From NCBI GenBank assembly GCA_963675935.2, contig CAXXPV010000005.1:124001-188000 (forward strand): DNA of 64,000 bases, in the 5' to 3' direction. Made by a program: the position numbers and the translations under genes. The stretch is from G963675935 sp963675935 (GTDB lineage Bacteria > Planctomycetota > Planctomycetia > Pirellulales > Thermoguttaceae). This document shows positions 17,890-26,910 of the stretch, piece after piece. Under the pieces are notes generated by a model that saw only the letters and a list, made by a program, of their open reading frames with translations, made no database searches and was not told the DNA's origin. The first letter of the stretch is position 1; every line of letters begins with the position of its first letter.

Positions 17890-19209
17890 TTACATGGGAC
17901 CCGGAGGCGGTTTGCTTCCCTTGCCCGGAGTTGGAACAAAGGGGTTCTTTGCATCCCCGCTGTCGGATGCCGCCTGATTTGCGGCATCAGTTGCTTCGAC
18001 CCCCTCTCCAACAATCACTTTCACGCCTTCATGGATGCCATCGCCGCTGATTTCTGTCATGCCTCCATCGGTCGGGCCAACGATGACACTGACTGGCCGG
18101 ACAAAAACATCGCGTGTGACAACCCATATACGACCGCGTTTTGAATTTGTCGTTGATTCGGTGGCCAATGTAGTTTGAGCAACCGAGGGATCAATCTGAT
18201 CGGTTTCAGGCTCCCATCGCAACGCCGCATTGGGCGCCAATAGGACGTTTTCCCTCCTGTCCACCTCGAATCGCACATCGGCCGTCAAATAGGGAAGCAA
18301 CTTGCCGTCGAAATTGTCGGAAGCCACGATTACCATGTACGTGACGACGTTTTGCGTCATCTGGGCATTTTGACGCACTTGGATCACTTTGCCGTGAAAT
18401 GTCTCACCGGGATAGGCGTCCACGGTGAATTGCACCGGCACCTCGGCTTGGCCACGAATGCGTCCTATGTCGGCCTCGTTTACCGAGGCCCAAACCTGCA
18501 TCTTGGTCAGGTCTTTGGCGATGAGAAACAGGCTTGGAGCGCTAAGACTGGCGGCCATCGTCTGGCCGATGTTGACGCGACGATCGATAATGGTGCCGCG
18601 AACCGGAGACCGTATGGTGCAATAATCCAGATTGACCTGTGCCAGTCTTACAGCCGCTTCATTTTGCTGTATCGTGGCCTTTCCCAACACTATGTTCGCC
18701 TTGGCCGATTCATAGTTGTAGACCGCCGTGTCATAATCCGTGCCGGCAATCGCCTTTTGTGGGAGTAGCGACTTAGCGCGTTCCCACTCCTGTTCAGCCT
18801 GCTTCAGCTTTGCTTCATATTGCATCAGGTTGGCTTTTGACTGTGCAAGCGTCGCCTTCGACTGTTCCAGCGACACTTCGTAGATGGTTGGATCAATCTT
18901 GGCCAGAAGGTCGCCTTTCTCAACAACGCTTTCATAATCAATCGTTTTGTCAGGATTTCGACGATCTTTGCCGAACTCCACGATTCTTCCAGACACCTGC
19001 GAGCCGACGTTGACGACTTCTTCTGCCTGCAATGTGCCGGTGGCGCTAATGGTCGAGACCAAATTGCCTCGCTTGATACCCACCGTGCGAAAGGACTCCG
19101 TTGGCGTCACGGCCGCATGGGTTTTGTAGAAAAAGAAAGAGCCGCCGCCGAGAGCGGCAACCAATAAGATGACTGCGACGATCTTGAGAAGAACAGCGAC
19201 GATTTTCAT
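17890..19209 (-). CDS. macA: MacA-like membrane fusion protein
   Basis: A 439-residue adaptor with one N-terminal membrane anchor (about residues 4-26, VAVLLKIVAVILLVAALGGG). The ATG at 19209 is chosen because GAGG lies 6 bases upstream; an in-frame start at 19260 would add 17 residues without a clear site. Lipoyl (TGTLQAEEVVNVGSQVSGRI), hairpin and barrel domains follow in order. The C-terminus is glycine/proline rich (VPTPGKGSKPPPGPM). It is the first gene of the leftward five-gene operon and is separated by about 400 bases from the divergent sigma factor. Confidence 0.88.
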   Translation of the reverse strand: MKIVAVLLKIVAVILLVAALGGGSFFFYKTHAAVTPTESFRTVGIKRGNLVSTISATGTLQAEEVVNVGSQVSGRIVEFGKDRRNPDKTIDYESVVEKGDLLAKIDPTIYEVSLEQSKATLAQSKANLMQYEAKLKQAEQEWERAKSLLPQKAIAGTDYDTAVYNYESAKANIVLGKATIQQNEAAVRLAQVNLDYCTIRSPVRGTIIDRRVNIGQTMAASLSAPSLFLIAKDLTKMQVWASVNEADIGRIRGQAEVPVQFTVDAYPGETFHGKVIQVRQNAQMTQNVVTYMVIVASDNFDGKLLPYLTADVRFEVDRRENVLLAPNAALRWEPETDQIDPSVAQTTLATESTTNSKRGRIWVVTRDVFVRPVSVIVGPTDGGMTEISGDGIHEGVKVIVGEGVEATDAANQAASDSGDAKNPFVPTPGKGSKPPPGPM

Positions 19210-19604
19210 GCCAACCTCATTGCCAACTATTTTCTTTGCCCTACCGGTCATGCCGCTCAAGGATGTGATTCATGTCGATGGCGCAAGATGTAAGCCGACG
19301 CCCACCCTTTAGATGGCTGCGAATCACACGGCAATACCGCCGCGCGAAATGAGTCAGCCTCTACTACGCCCCCAAGAATGGGGCATTGCTGCGGCGTTAT
19401 GCACAAGAAATGCGTAAGGAATCACACAAACGGGTGGAATACGCCTGGGTCTATATGTTTGTGTTAAGCCGTCCCAGTACGGGTTCTTACCAGTGGTGGC
19501 GGTTATGGCCTCGGAAACGCACCCATACTATTATGGAAGGCAATGCAGCGTTCCTTGGCCCCTTGGCATACAATGGAATAATGGGATAAAGGGGGGAGAA
19601 ACTG
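19210..19604. other. Divergent regulatory region between efflux operon and sigma factor
   Basis: A 395-base non-coding stretch carries the control regions of both the leftward efflux operon and the rightward sigma/kinase pair. A short open frame (19386-19589) has no ribosome binding site and no recognisable family. I could not pick out a convincing -35/-10 pair. Confidence 0.5.
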
Positions 19605-20213
19605 GTGAATACGTCTGCTCATCCTGAAGAACTGCTGGCTCGTGCCATCGCGGAGGGTGGTGAGGCTCTTGGCCAATTACTGGAGTCATACCGCAACTAT
19701 TTGCGGCTCTTGGCCAGTCTTGAAATTGGGCAACGACTTCAGGTCAAGATGGACGCCTCCGACCTCGTTCAGGAAACCATGTTGGCGGCCCACAAGGACT
19801 TCGGCACCTTCCGAGGCACCAGCGAAGCAGAGCTTGTCGCATGGCTGCGACAAATCATGGCCTCGGTGTTTTGCGGAACGTTGCGGAAGTATCTCGGTAC
19901 AAAAAAACGGGACATTCGACTCGAAAGAACCCTGCAGGAGAGTCTTGATCGGTCCTCGCTCCTGTTGGGGTGCGGATTTGTTGATCCCCATAGCTCGCCA
20001 AGCCAGCAGGCATCCCGACGCGAACAATCGGTTCTGCTTGCCGATGCCTTGGCGAAACTGCCCGACGACTATCGCGAAGCCCTCGTGCTTCGACATCTTC
20101 AAGGACTCACTTTCCCCGAGATTGGCCGTCGAATGGGGCGTAGCCAAGACAGCGTTGAAAAACTGTGGATGCGGGGACTCTTGCGTCTACGCCAAATCAT
20201 GACGGAACCATAA
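19605..20213 (+). CDS. ECF-type RNA polymerase sigma factor
   Basis: A 202-residue sigma-70 family protein of the extracytoplasmic-function type. Region 2 includes MDASDLVQETMLAAHKDFGTF and region 4 is the C-terminal helix-turn-helix GLTFPEIGRRMGRSQDSVEK. The GTG start at 19605 follows GGGGGGAGA. One base separates its stop from the ATG of a membrane-bound Ser/Thr kinase. Such sigma/kinase pairs are a hallmark of planctomycetes, where the kinase is thought to control the sigma factor. It is divergent from the efflux operon, which is a reasonable candidate target, but that is inference. Confidence 0.92.
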   Translation: MNTSAHPEELLARAIAEGGEALGQLLESYRNYLRLLASLEIGQRLQVKMDASDLVQETMLAAHKDFGTFRGTSEAELVAWLRQIMASVFCGTLRKYLGTKKRDIRLERTLQESLDRSSLLLGCGFVDPHSSPSQQASRREQSVLLADALAKLPDDYREALVLRHLQGLTFPEIGRRMGRSQDSVEKLWMRGLLRLRQIMTEP

Positions 20214-20214
20214 A

Positions 20215-22530
20215 ATGAGCGATTCAGACAACAAGACAGAAGCGTTTCGTCATTCATTGGCAGAAGATGGCGTTGCTGGAGTTCAGCCCGACGAAGAGCA
20301 GCTACTCCAGGCAGTCCAGGAGTACGTGCGGGAATTGGAGGCGGGGCGCAGACCCCGCCGTCAAGAATGGCTTGCTCGTTATCCACACTTGCAGCCGGCA
20401 TTGGGCGATTATCTCGACGGCGTAAATCTCATGCACGAGGCTGCCATTGCGATGAAGCCGGCGGAATCGCATGCTTCGTCATTCGGCGCAGGATTGCAAC
20501 CGGGCGTGCCGATCGGCGATTTTGAGATTGTTCGAGAAATCGGCCGTGGCGGCATGGGAATCGTCTATGAGGCGATTCAGCTTTCGCTCGGGCGTCACGT
20601 TGCCCTAAAAACGTTGCCTTTTGCCGCCGGATTTGACCCAAAGTATTTGCAGCGGTTTCGCCAGGAAGCCCAGGCGGCGGCGCAGTTGCACCATGCCAAT
20701 ATCGTCCCGGTTTACGCCGTGGGATGCGAAAGGGGTGTGAATTTCTTTGCCATGCAACTTATCGACGGCCAGTCGCTTGATTGCATCATTCGGCAGCTAT
20801 GCAGCGATGCCAGCCTAAAAGCCACCGACTCGTCCTCGTCCGGCACACGGTCGCCTCAAACGTGGGCTGGCCCGTTTTTTGATGTGCCTGCAACAGAGCC
20901 ATTAGGGCAAGCCGCAACATCAGTATCATCGCCCGCCCAAGAAGCCTCCAATCTCAACGCCGAACGCAACGATGTTGAGAGGATCACGCGACTATCGGCC
21001 GATCTTTCGACGGAATGTAATAAGGCGCAAGTCTATCGCACAATGGCCAGTTTAATGGCTCAAGCAGCCGAAGCCTTGGAGTATGCCCATCGGCAGGGGA
21101 TCATTCATCGCGACATCAAGCCGGCGAACTTGTTGGTCGATATGAATCACAACCTTTGGGTTGCGGACTTCGGTTTAGCCCACTTGCATAGTGAGCAGAA
21201 CCTTACGCGGACGGGCGATTTGCTTGGCACAATTCGTTATGCTAGTCCCGAACAGGTATCCGGGCAACGGGTCATGTTGGACCCCAGAACCGACCTCTAT
21301 TCCCTCGGAGCTACATTCTACGAGTTGATTACCCTGCGGCCCGTCTTTACTGGAACAACCAGACACGCATTGCTTCAGCAGATTCTGAATCACAATCCGG
21401 CTGCGCCGCGTTCGATCGATCGTTTCATTCCGCCTGAATTGGAGACGATCCTTCTAAAGCTTCTCGGCAAACGCCCGGAGGAACGGTATGATTCGGCTCA
21501 GGAATTGGCCAACGATTTGCATCGCTTTCTCCATGACGAACCCATCTTGGCTCACCCGCCAAGTTCTATGGAACGCCTTCGGAAATGGGGACGACGGCAC
21601 CCATCGTATGTTGTCGCGTTGGTCATCGTGATGTTTGCGATCATTGTGACTTCGGGGGTCAGCAACTACCTGATTGCACAGGCAAATCATCGCACCAAAG
21701 AGGCCCTGAACGCGGAACGCATCCGAGCGGAGGAAGCGGAACGAAATCTTCAGCAGGCTCGGCAAGCCGTGGATTATATGATTCAGGTTTCCGAGAATGA
21801 TCTTGCAAGCAAATTCCCGCTTCATCCGCTCCAAAAGCGCATCTTGGAAACTGCGCTCATCTACTATCAGGGGTTTATTGCCTATCACCACGGTAATCCC
21901 GCCCAAGAAGCGGAGTTGTTGGCCGTTCAGAAACGACTCAAAAAGGTACTTGACGAGATGTCCGTAATGGAGGGGGCGGGCCAACTGATCCTCCTTGGCG
22001 AGAAGGACATCCAAACGGACCTTATGCTCGATCAAGCTGAGCGGCAACGTTTCGACGCGATTGCACAGAAATTTACGGAACAACGAACGGAAATGTTGCA
22101 AAACTACCAGAACCTATCGCTTACTGAGCGTCGTGCAAGGTTTGTGGAGCTTGCACGCGCCAGCGAACAAGTCACGCAATCCGTTCTCAGTGAGCGGCAA
22201 ATCCAGCGGTTGAAACAGATCGTCATTCAACTCCAAGGAATTACGGCCTTCAATCAGCCGGAGATCGCCGACGCATTGAAGCTGACGGAATCTCAACGAC
22301 AGGCGATGCGTGAAATTGAGGTCGAGACGTTCATCATGCTTAGCGAACGCTCGACTTTAACCGACGAACAAACTCGTCGTGACAAACGACAAGGGCTGAT
22401 GCGATCCGCAATGGATAAGTGCCTCTCCGCGCTCACGCCCGCTCAATTGGTGAGTTGGAAGAAAATAGTCGGCGATCCATTCCATGGTCATCTGTCGGTT
22501 GTTTTGCCGGGCGTACTGCCACAGCCATAA
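20215..22530 (+). CDS. Membrane-anchored Ser/Thr protein kinase
   Basis: A 771-residue kinase. Cytoplasmic catalytic domain: glycine loop IGRGGMGIVYEA near 109-120, ATP Lys in VALK at 132, HRDIKPAN at 298-305, DFG at 318-320 and a proper activation segment ending in SPEQ. A 75-residue Ser/Thr-rich insert sits at about 196-270. One membrane helix lies near 464-488, and a helical, coiled-coil-like C-terminal region (about 290 residues) is predicted outside. All catalytic residues are present, unlike the pseudokinase at 14643. It is coupled to the ECF sigma gene and probably senses an envelope signal. Confidence 0.92.
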   Translation: MSDSDNKTEAFRHSLAEDGVAGVQPDEEQLLQAVQEYVRELEAGRRPRRQEWLARYPHLQPALGDYLDGVNLMHEAAIAMKPAESHASSFGAGLQPGVPIGDFEIVREIGRGGMGIVYEAIQLSLGRHVALKTLPFAAGFDPKYLQRFRQEAQAAAQLHHANIVPVYAVGCERGVNFFAMQLIDGQSLDCIIRQLCSDASLKATDSSSSGTRSPQTWAGPFFDVPATEPLGQAATSVSSPAQEASNLNAERNDVERITRLSADLSTECNKAQVYRTMASLMAQAAEALEYAHRQGIIHRDIKPANLLVDMNHNLWVADFGLAHLHSEQNLTRTGDLLGTIRYASPEQVSGQRVMLDPRTDLYSLGATFYELITLRPVFTGTTRHALLQQILNHNPAAPRSIDRFIPPELETILLKLLGKRPEERYDSAQELANDLHRFLHDEPILAHPPSSMERLRKWGRRHPSYVVALVIVMFAIIVTSGVSNYLIAQANHRTKEALNAERIRAEEAERNLQQARQAVDYMIQVSENDLASKFPLHPLQKRILETALIYYQGFIAYHHGNPAQEAELLAVQKRLKKVLDEMSVMEGAGQLILLGEKDIQTDLMLDQAERQRFDAIAQKFTEQRTEMLQNYQNLSLTERRARFVELARASEQVTQSVLSERQIQRLKQIVIQLQGITAFNQPEIADALKLTESQRQAMREIEVETFIMLSERSTLTDEQTRRDKRQGLMRSAMDKCLSALTPAQLVSWKKIVGDPFHGHLSVVLPGVLPQP

Positions 22531-22841
22531 ACCACGTAGTCGGCAGCATTCCGACTGAGAGCAGGCGTGGCGATCGCTCGTGTGTGTTGCATTTGTGGCT
22601 GCAATTTCAACTTTTTACAATTCGATACCATTTGCGTGAATCATTCGACTAGGCATCCTATTCCGCCCCAGAGAGGATACTTTTTCGCATCATGTGTGAT
22701 GGATCGATAATTCCGAATACTCTTACCTTACGGAATCTGTCGGAGACAATGGCCATGGAAACGGCTGATAGAATGCCATGGATGACAGTGGGGTTGCCAG
22801 CGAAGCCTTGCGCAAAGCGTCGTGGCAGGGACCAAACATCA
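22531..22841. other. Intergenic region before the outer-membrane factor
   Basis: About 310 bases between the kinase and the outer-membrane factor. In-frame codons extend upstream from 22842 to 22692, but they lack signal-peptide character and are taken as non-coding. No palindrome or terminator stands out. Confidence 0.4.
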
Positions 22842-23510
22842 ATGTCCCTGCCAAGATATCTTGCTATTCTGATATTTGTTCTGATTTTCTGTATGGGTTG
22901 CACGAGTTGGCGTGAATATCGGTGCAATGGATTCAAGGTAGGGCCGAATTACAAACGCCCCGACGCCAGAACGGCGGAACAGTGGATCGACGCCGGCAAC
23001 CCAAACATCAACAATGCTGCACCCAATGATGCCGCATGGTGGAACACGCTGAATGATCCGATTCTCAACACGTTGGTTTACACTGCATATCGCCAGAACC
23101 TCACCTTGCGTGTCACCGGGTTGCGGATACTCGAAGCTCGCGCCCAGCGAGACATTGCCGCTGGCAACCTTTTTCCGCAGACGCAACAAGCAACCGGCAG
23201 TTACACGCGAAATAACACCAGCAAGAATAGCCCAATGGGTTACGGCGGCAACTACAATGAATGGCAAGTGGGTACGAACTTGGCATGGGAACTTGACTTC
23301 TGGGGGCGTTTTCGTCGTGCCGTCGAGTCGGCCAACGCATCGTTAGATTCTTCTGTTGAAAATTATGACGATGTCCTCGTGTTGCTGCTGACTGAAGTGG
23401 CACAACAATACGTTAATGTTCGGACAGCGGAACAGAGGCTGGAGTATGCCAAGAAGAACGTCAACACGCAGCGAGAGAGTCTCGAATTGGCAAATGCCAA
23501 GTATACGAAT
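22842..23510 (+). pseudogene. Outer-membrane factor (NodT/TolC-like lipoprotein), truncated by an IS
   Basis: The N-terminal 223 residues of a NodT-type efflux channel. The start at 22842 gives a lipoprotein signal, LAILIFVLIFCMGC, followed by FKVGPNYKRP and WWNTLNDPILN, which are typical of the family, and the first outer-membrane efflux repeat (LAWELDFWGRF). Full proteins have about 450-500 residues; this one ends where an IS begins at 23511, and the second half is not found on the other side. It would have been the outer channel for the RND and MacAB pumps. No second copy is in the window. Confidence 0.85.
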
Positions 23511-24999
23511 CTGAACTTTCGCAGATTTTCTGATGGATTTTGATATTAAAAAGAGGACGGGGTTCCTTGTAAACTTTGCATGGAATATCGCAAAGAACAA
23601 GGAGGTTCCCGTCCATGTTTACGAGCATACCCTCTTTCGACTCGGTTTTGCAATGCCTGTTGCCCGTGTTCACTCAGCCGTCCTTTCAAACACACATCGA
23701 GGTGTTGCTCGGTTGGATAATGTGTTTGGGCAAGCGAACGGAGTTCAGCGTGTTTCAAACAATCCAGGCCGATACGCCCGTTTCCCACAAAGAGCGGCAT
23801 CCCTTCGACCGCTTTTACAACTTCTTCAGCCGTTCCGCGTGGACCGTCCGCGACTTGGCTCATCAGATCGCCGTGGCCATCGTTGTACAACTCAATCCAC
23901 ATGGATTGCTGTACTTGGTCGTCGACGACACGCTGTTGCACAAGCGAGGCAAATGCGTCTATGGCTTGGGCTGGTTCCGCGACGCCGTGGCCTCGACGGC
24001 CAAACGAGTGGCCACCGCCAGCGGCAACAACTGGGTCGTGATGGGATTGGCGATCCGCATTCCAGGAACTGACAAGATCTATTGTCTTCCGATCCACGCC
24101 AAGTTGCATCTGGCGGGCAAAACCCACAAGAGCGAATCCACGTTGGCCCGGGAAATGCTCCAGGACATGCTGGAGTGGTTTCCCGATCGAAAGCTGATTT
24201 TGCTTGGCGATGGGGCGTATTCGACGAAAAACTTGCTTGGGCAACTCGATCCGCGAGTGACCTACGTCGGCGTCATGCGCGCCGATGCGGCCATTTACGA
24301 TCCGCTGCCGCCGAAGCAATCGAAGAGCCGGCGCGGGCCGAAGTCGCACAAGGGACCGCGATTTCCAAATCCGAGGGAGGCCATGAAAAAGGCCGATGGC
24401 AACCGCAGTGGACGAAGCCCTTGGACTTGGCAAACGGTCAAGGCCACGGCTTACGGGGCGACTTGCAAGTTGCGTGTGGTTGCGTTTCAAGCGGTCTGGC
24501 CCGAGGTGTATGGGTTGGTGCCGATTTTGGTGGTGCTGGTGCGCGATCCTCGCGGCAAGTTCGACGACAAGTATCTGTTCACAACCGATGTGAATGCGGA
24601 CTTGAGTTGGATCATCGAAGCGTTCTCTCGAAGGTGGTCGATCGAGGTTGCTTTCAAATCGAGCAAGCAGGCGATGAAGATACAAGCTCCGCAACATTGG
24701 TGTCGCCAGAGCATCGAAAAGCTTGCGCCGTGGGTGTGGTTGATGCAAAGCGTGATCAGTTTGTGGTACATGACCGAGGGCCGCACACTGCCGACGGCGC
24801 AGGCAGCGCGTCGGCGATTCGGCGAGTGGGATACGGAATGGTCGCTTGCTCATATGCTTCGCATTCTTCGCGCGGCAACCCTCGAAGCCGCAATTACCCC
24901 CGACTCGGCCACCAAGGCCGACTTGCTTCAATTACTCGCCAATCTGGAAAATTACCTAAATCTCGCCGCTTGAGCGGCTTGAAATCTGCGAAAGTTCAG
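23511..24999. mobile_element. IS4/IS701-like insertion sequence
   Basis: Bounded by the 18-base inverted repeat CTGAACTTTCGCAGATTT at 23511-23528 and its complement at 24982-24999. The single rightward transposase fills nearly the whole element. No target-site duplication is visible: the left flank is an efflux gene and the right flank is the edge of a CRISPR array. Either the duplication has decayed or DNA between two copies has been deleted. Confidence 0.88.
23615..24973 (+). CDS. DDE transposase (IS4/IS701-like)
   Basis: A 452-residue transposase. The ATG at 23615 is preferred because AAGGAGG lies 9 bases upstream; an in-frame start at 23576 is inside the terminal region. Catalytic motifs: VVDDTLLHKRG (first Asp), LLGDGAYST (second Asp) and FSRRWSIEVAFKSSKQ (Glu of the YREK-like box). 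A basic loop (KQSKSRRGPKSHKGPR) lies in between. It appears intact. Antisense frames of similar length are coding shadows. Confidence 0.9.
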   Translation: MFTSIPSFDSVLQCLLPVFTQPSFQTHIEVLLGWIMCLGKRTEFSVFQTIQADTPVSHKERHPFDRFYNFFSRSAWTVRDLAHQIAVAIVVQLNPHGLLYLVVDDTLLHKRGKCVYGLGWFRDAVASTAKRVATASGNNWVVMGLAIRIPGTDKIYCLPIHAKLHLAGKTHKSESTLAREMLQDMLEWFPDRKLILLGDGAYSTKNLLGQLDPRVTYVGVMRADAAIYDPLPPKQSKSRRGPKSHKGPRFPNPREAMKKADGNRSGRSPWTWQTVKATAYGATCKLRVVAFQAVWPEVYGLVPILVVLVRDPRGKFDDKYLFTTDVNADLSWIIEAFSRRWSIEVAFKSSKQAMKIQAPQHWCRQSIEKLAPWVWLMQSVISLWYMTEGRTLPTAQAARRRFGEWDTEWSLAHMLRILRAATLEAAITPDSATKADLLQLLANLENYLNLAA

Positions 25000-25022
25000 T
25001 GAAATGACCCTTATCTATTTGC

Positions 25023-25456
25023 GTCGCCCGCTCACGTGCGGGCGTGGATTGAAACTTTTTGGCTGCCGCTGGGTTCAATGGGATTATGGTCGCCCGCTCA
25101 CGTGCGGGCGTGGATTGAAACTTCACTACAGTGAACGTAAGGCCACTTCCACCCACGTCGCCCGCTCACGTGCGGGCGTGGATTGAAACGCCAACTTGGC
25201 CTCGATCAACGCACGGCCTTCCGTCGCCCGCTCACGTGCGGGCGTGGATTGAAACAGTGATGGATCTGTTCGGGTGTCGAGTGGTGGGTCGTCGCCCGCT
25301 CACGTGCGGGCGTGGATTGAAACTACATGGACGGTCGGTTCGGCCTGCTTGTTCCAGGGTCGCCCGCTCACGTGCGGGCGTGGATTGAAACATGCGGGTT
25401 TCAACTAACTCATCCGGGACCGTCGCGTCGCCCGCTCACGTGCGGGCGTGGATTGA
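25023..25456 (+). CRISPR. CRISPR array, seven repeats and six spacers, both ends damaged
   Basis: The 33-base repeat runs GTCGCCCGC... to ...GTGGATTGAAAC with a GCCCGC/GCGGGC palindrome, like the type I-C repeat class. Repeats start at 25023, 25089, 25157, 25223, 25291, 25359 and 25427. Spacers are 33 or 35 bases and all differ. The GATTGAAAC end implies a rightward array with its leader on the left, where only 23 bases (25000-25022) remain before an IS. The seventh repeat is cut after GGATTGA by a group II intron and resumes beyond it as AAAA, so the terminal repeat carries C-to-A at its last base. The cas genes lie 10 kb away and are degenerate. Confidence 0.97.
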
Positions 25457-26761
25457 TCGGGTAGGAGGGGGCGTTGCCGCCCCCGTCCTCCCACACGACC
25501 GTGCGTACGGTTCTGTACACGGCGGTTCAGATTAAACGCTTAAAACGCAGTGACACCGAAATAAGGCTCACCAGACCAAGCTGGCGCAGATAACGGGTCG
25601 AGACGGCTTGGTTCATGTGGCTTGCGCCCGCATTCCACCAAGGTCCGTGACCGTTTGTCGCGGAGGTCCATGCTCGGGCATGGTCCAGTCCGCGTCGCAT
25701 CAGTTCGCGGGCGCGAGTCCAGTTCCGCTTCCACTGCCGCCATAGGATGGCACGCAGTTTCCGCCGAATCCACTGGTCCAACTCCTCGAACGTGATCCGA
25801 ATCTGCGATTTCCGGTAGTACGACACCCAACCGCGAAGCACTGGACGCAGTTCCTCCAGTACGCGACGAAGGCTGCGCCCCCGGCCACGTCGGAAGATCG
25901 TCCGAAGTTTCTCCTTCAATCGGCTTACCGATTGAGGCGATACCTTCAGCTTCGGTTGGCGATGCGGCGTCACCGTGTAGCCCAGGAACTTGCGATCCCG
26001 TCAACGCCCGGAGCGCCCTGGTTGCCCACGACCCGTTGGTAAGCCACCAGCATGTTCTTACGGCATACGACCTCCTCCATCGTCATCAAGGTCTTCTCGC
26101 CGACGTGCTCATCACATGCCGCGCCTGCTTGATGCGCGCAGACCGTACTCTCGGCGGTTCCGCCGCCTACCCTCCGGTTGCGTTCCGACTTTCCAGCCAT
26201 CTTGTCTGCATCTCTTTCAGACATCGAATGCTCTGCGTCGGTTCGGTCTAATCTGTTCGGCCCTTCGGCGCGGCGATGCGGCGATGCGGCCTTGCGATCC
26301 CCGGCTGTTTCTCCCCTTCCGGGCGAGTGTCTCGATCGAGCGGGCCGCCGGCCCGCGACTACTATGGCCTCGGCTGACTTCTGCCGCCCCTTCGGCCCGC
26401 CTTGCGACGAGTCTAGCCATTGGCAGGACGACAGACCTCTCAGGGTAAGGCGCGTGACTTTCCTCCCATACACCCGCCGCATCTACGTCGCAACGGTCCG
26501 AATGACATCGGGCTTCGAGTCTATTTGCCCTCTCGCCCACCGGTTCGACGCCTCGTATGCGATTCATGTTCTTCGGGCCAGGAGTTTGCCTGCCGCTTCC
26601 TTCGGACTCCGCCTCGCGACGGACGCCCTTGCGTTTCGGCTAGGAGTTCCTGTCATTAAGGTCTCCACCGGGACTCTCACCCGGCCAGTCACTTCCCGGG
26701 CAAGCTTTCGCTCTCCGGTTGACAGCGTCAGGTATGACGCTGCGCGTCATGCCTGACGCAC
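25456..26761 (-). mobile_element. Group II intron (probably IIC), RT gene internally deleted
   Basis: Read leftward, it begins GTGCGTCAGG at 26761 (group II 5' consensus GTGYG) and ends near 25456 with a GC-rich hairpin region (GGGGGCGGCAACGCCCCC) ending in ...CCGAT. The 5' exon is the T tract of an intrinsic terminator, the usual target of class C introns. The 3' exon is the complement of a CRISPR repeat. Inside are two pieces of a reverse transcriptase/maturase gene. With the RT core gone, it could move only with help in trans. Confidence 0.85.
25527..26224 (-). pseudogene. Group II intron reverse transcriptase/maturase, core deleted
   Basis: The N-terminal piece (26224 to about 25975, MSERDADKM start) carries the RT-0/RT-1 region RKNMLVAYQRVVGNQGAPGV. 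The C-terminal piece (to 25527) carries the maturase X domain (RKFLGYTVTPHRQPKLKV, GWVSYYRKSQIRITFEELDQ). They meet at GACGGGATCGCAAG with a frame change, and everything between, including the YADD active site, is absent. A pseudogene by internal deletion; the intron RNA itself may still be complete. Confidence 0.85.
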
Positions 26762-26763
26762 AA

Positions 26764-26905
26764 AAAGAAAAAGCCTTGAAGAGTTGGTTTCTCCAAGGCT
26801 CGTGTCGGAAGACACTTCTTTGGTTCGGCTATCCCTTGGCTGGTTGCTTCCCAGCAGAGCCAGCCTCCGTTTCACCGAACAGGTAAAGCATAATCGGAAG
26901 AGAGT
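26764..26905 (-). ncRNA. Structured region ending in an intrinsic terminator
   Basis: Read leftward: GTTCGG is followed later by CCGAAC (outer pair), enclosing GGCTGG...CCAGCC, with an inner TGCT-GGGA-AGCA hairpin that has a GNRA loop. Next is a GTGTC...GACAC hairpin, then AGCCTTGG...CAAGGCT (26772-26800) and TTTTTCTTTTT. This looks like an independent small RNA or the 3' end of a longer one whose promoter side was cut by the IS3-like element. I do not recognise the family. The terminator itself is convincing. Confidence 0.45.
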
Positions 26906-26910
26906 TTTAG

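Noticed and set aside
19386..19589. 67-codon frame in the divergent regulatory region
   Set aside because: No Shine-Dalgarno, no family resemblance, and it covers the likely promoter of the sigma gene.
23546..24931. Long leftward open frame (461 codons) antisense to the IS transposase
   Set aside because: Arg/Pro/His-rich composition and no family features; the opposite strand has all three DDE motifs and a good ribosome binding site.
25004..25388. Frames crossing the CRISPR array (peptides repeating SPAHVRAWIET or RPLTCGRGLKL)
   Set aside because: Translation artefacts of the repeat unit.
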